From Salinibacterium sp. (GTDB lineage: Bacteria > Actinomycetota > Actinomycetes > Actinomycetales > Microbacteriaceae), in assembly GCA_025352485.1 (NCBI GenBank), contig JANXTJ010000088.1:1-13868 (forward strand): a DNA stretch of 13,868 bases, read 5' to 3'. Position numbers and translations under genes: made by a program. Within the stretch, counting starts at the first letter, position 1. Every line of letters starts with the position of its first letter. The notes under the pieces were generated by a model. It made no database searches and was not told where the DNA came from. It saw nothing but the letters and a program-made list of their open reading frames with translations. This document shows, piece after piece, positions 13,023 to 13,868 of this stretch.

Positions 13023-13868
13023 GTGATCCCTGACATCCTCTCGCATGGCCAATACGAAACCGTCTACAACTTCCTATCGCTCGTCATCGCCTCTCAGCTC
13101 TTCACGGCAGTGTTCCTGCTGATCGCCCTTCCGCGAATCCTGCCCCGCTATCGCCAGGCTATTACCGTCGCAATCGTGGTCTGCGGCATCGCCGCATACC
13201 ACTACTTTCGAATCTTCGATTCCTTCAAAGCCGCGTTCGTGACGGATGCCGTCGGCGGCACCGGCGACTACCACCAGGCGGTGGGGGTCGGATTTAACGA
13301 GGGCTATCGCTATGTGGACTGGCTGCTCACCGTTCCGCTGCTGCTGGTCGAACTGATTGCCGTGCTCGCGCTTGCGCGCTCCGTGCAGACGAAGTTGCTG
13401 GTGCGACTGGTGCCGGCAGCGGCGCTGATGATCATCCTCGGCTATCCCGGCGAAATCAGCGGGGACAACGGTCTTCGCGGCCTCTTCGGCGCCCTGTCGA
13501 CGATCCCCTTCGCGTACATCCTCTATGTGCTGTTCGTACAACTCGGCAAGTCGCTCGATCGCCAGCCGGTAGGGGTGCGCAAGACGCTGAGCCGCCTGCG
13601 CTTCCTCCTGCTGCTGAGCTGGGGGGTCTACCCGATCGCCTACTTGCTGCCGCTGCTCAACATCGCGCTGCCCAATTCCGACTTTCAGCCCCGCACCAGC
13701 TTCGGCCTGGGCGCGCGCTACGTCACGCGCACGGGCTACTTCCGCACCACGAGCTACAACATCAACTATGGCTACAGCTGGAAAACGCGCATCACCAACG
13801 AAGTCGCCCAGTTCAAAAAGCAAATGTCGGCGATCAGTCAGGCGGATTTGAAATACCTGCCTTCAGGT
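13023..13868 (+). CDS. Xanthorhodopsin-type proton-pump rhodopsin, C-terminus replaced; open at window end
   Basis: A microbial opsin of the xanthorhodopsin/Gloeobacter-rhodopsin group, helices A-F clearly present. Helix C reads YRYVDWLLTVPLLLVEL, giving proton acceptor D99, T103 and donor E110 (DTE motif of a proton pump); L107 sits at the spectral-tuning position, predicting green absorption. H60 in AYHYFRIF matches the His partner of the acceptor. LGYPGEIS and the F-G-A-L-S-T-I-P stretch follow; G156 aligns with the glycine that opens the carotenoid-antenna window. Helix F is LLLLSWGVYPIAYLLPLL. After about residue 212 the match ends and helix G with the retinal lysine is missing; 282 codons run to the window edge with no stop. 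GTG 13023 has GGAG 6 bases before it; ATG 13011 is the alternative start, in frame but with no ribosome site. As shown, it should not bind retinal. Confidence 0.8.
   Translation, partial: MIPDILSHGQYETVYNFLSLVIASQLFTAVFLLIALPRILPRYRQAITVAIVVCGIAAYHYFRIFDSFKAAFVTDAVGGTGDYHQAVGVGFNEGYRYVDWLLTVPLLLVELIAVLALARSVQTKLLVRLVPAAALMIILGYPGEISGDNGLRGLFGALSTIPFAYILYVLFVQLGKSLDRQPVGVRKTLSRLRFLLLLSWGVYPIAYLLPLLNIALPNSDFQPRTSFGLGARYVTRTGYFRTTSYNINYGYSWKTRITNEVAQFKKQMSAISQADLKYLPSG
13659..13868 (+). other. Non-rhodopsin extension in frame with the opsin
   Basis: After YLLPLL the frame continues NIALPNSDFQPRTSFGLGARY, then TRTGYFRTTSYNINYGYSWKT and a Lys/Gln-rich end to LKYLPSG. It alternates polar and aromatic residues, a pattern of beta-strands rather than a membrane helix, and vaguely resembles outer-membrane beta-barrel (BamA/TamA-like) proteins of Bacteroidota. 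No other frame here encodes helix G. The last 70 bases are less GC-rich than the opsin. A join between two unrelated sequences, natural or assembled, lies at about 13656-13680. Confidence 0.5.

Noticed and set aside
13074..13823. Minus-strand frame of 249 codons opposite the rhodopsin
   Set aside because: The plus strand has clear opsin motifs; this frame is low complexity and has no homologous pattern.
13659..13868. Natural rhodopsin fusion such as a bestrhodopsin-like channel
   Set aside because: Such fusions keep helix G and its lysine before the partner domain; here helix G is missing and the tail is not helical.

Overview
The window looks like chromosome from a high-GC actinobacterium, most plausibly Microbacteriaceae or a close relative. 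This is inferred from the GC-rich codons, several GTG starts, GTGA stop/start overlaps, and families common there (DUF981, DUF2256 with an Fe-S photolyase, DUF6153, DUF305). It is a patchwork of short operons for metal handling, light and DNA damage, and stress regulation. No tRNA, rRNA, CRISPR array or complete insertion sequence was seen.

Left part (1-2877): the end of an unidentified gene, then a remnant of an arsenate reductase. Next is a DUF981 membrane protein broken by one missing base near 656-658. A 57-residue DUF2256 metal-binding protein follows, joined by a GTGA overlap to an Fe-S (6-4)-type photolyase.

Middle, minus strand (2887-6079): an apparent padR - ubiB/AarF-like kinase - SDR operon reading right to left. 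A perfect 22-bp palindrome in front of padR is its likely autoregulatory site.

Copper cluster, plus strand (about 6116-9959): a promoter overlapped by a CsoR-type operator, then a CopZ-like chaperone, the CopA Cu(+) ATPase, a small DUF6153 membrane protein and a DUF305 lipoprotein, closed by a strong hairpin. The order suggests a path for copper from cytosolic capture to export to binding outside the membrane. No csoR gene lies in the window.

Second metal unit, minus strand (9999-11496): an ArsR/SmtB-type sensor overlapping a CDF metal exporter with a very histidine-rich N-terminus.

Right part (11564-13868): a GntR/FCD regulator converging on a MarR regulator. Divergent from marR is a xanthorhodopsin-type proton-pump opsin with the Asp-Thr-Glu pump residues and the glycine that opens the carotenoid-antenna window. 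Its sequence stops matching rhodopsins after helix F: helix G with the retinal lysine is replaced by unrelated, possibly beta-barrel-like sequence that stays open to the window end. This is the most striking point; an assembly chimera and a real rearrangement are both possible.
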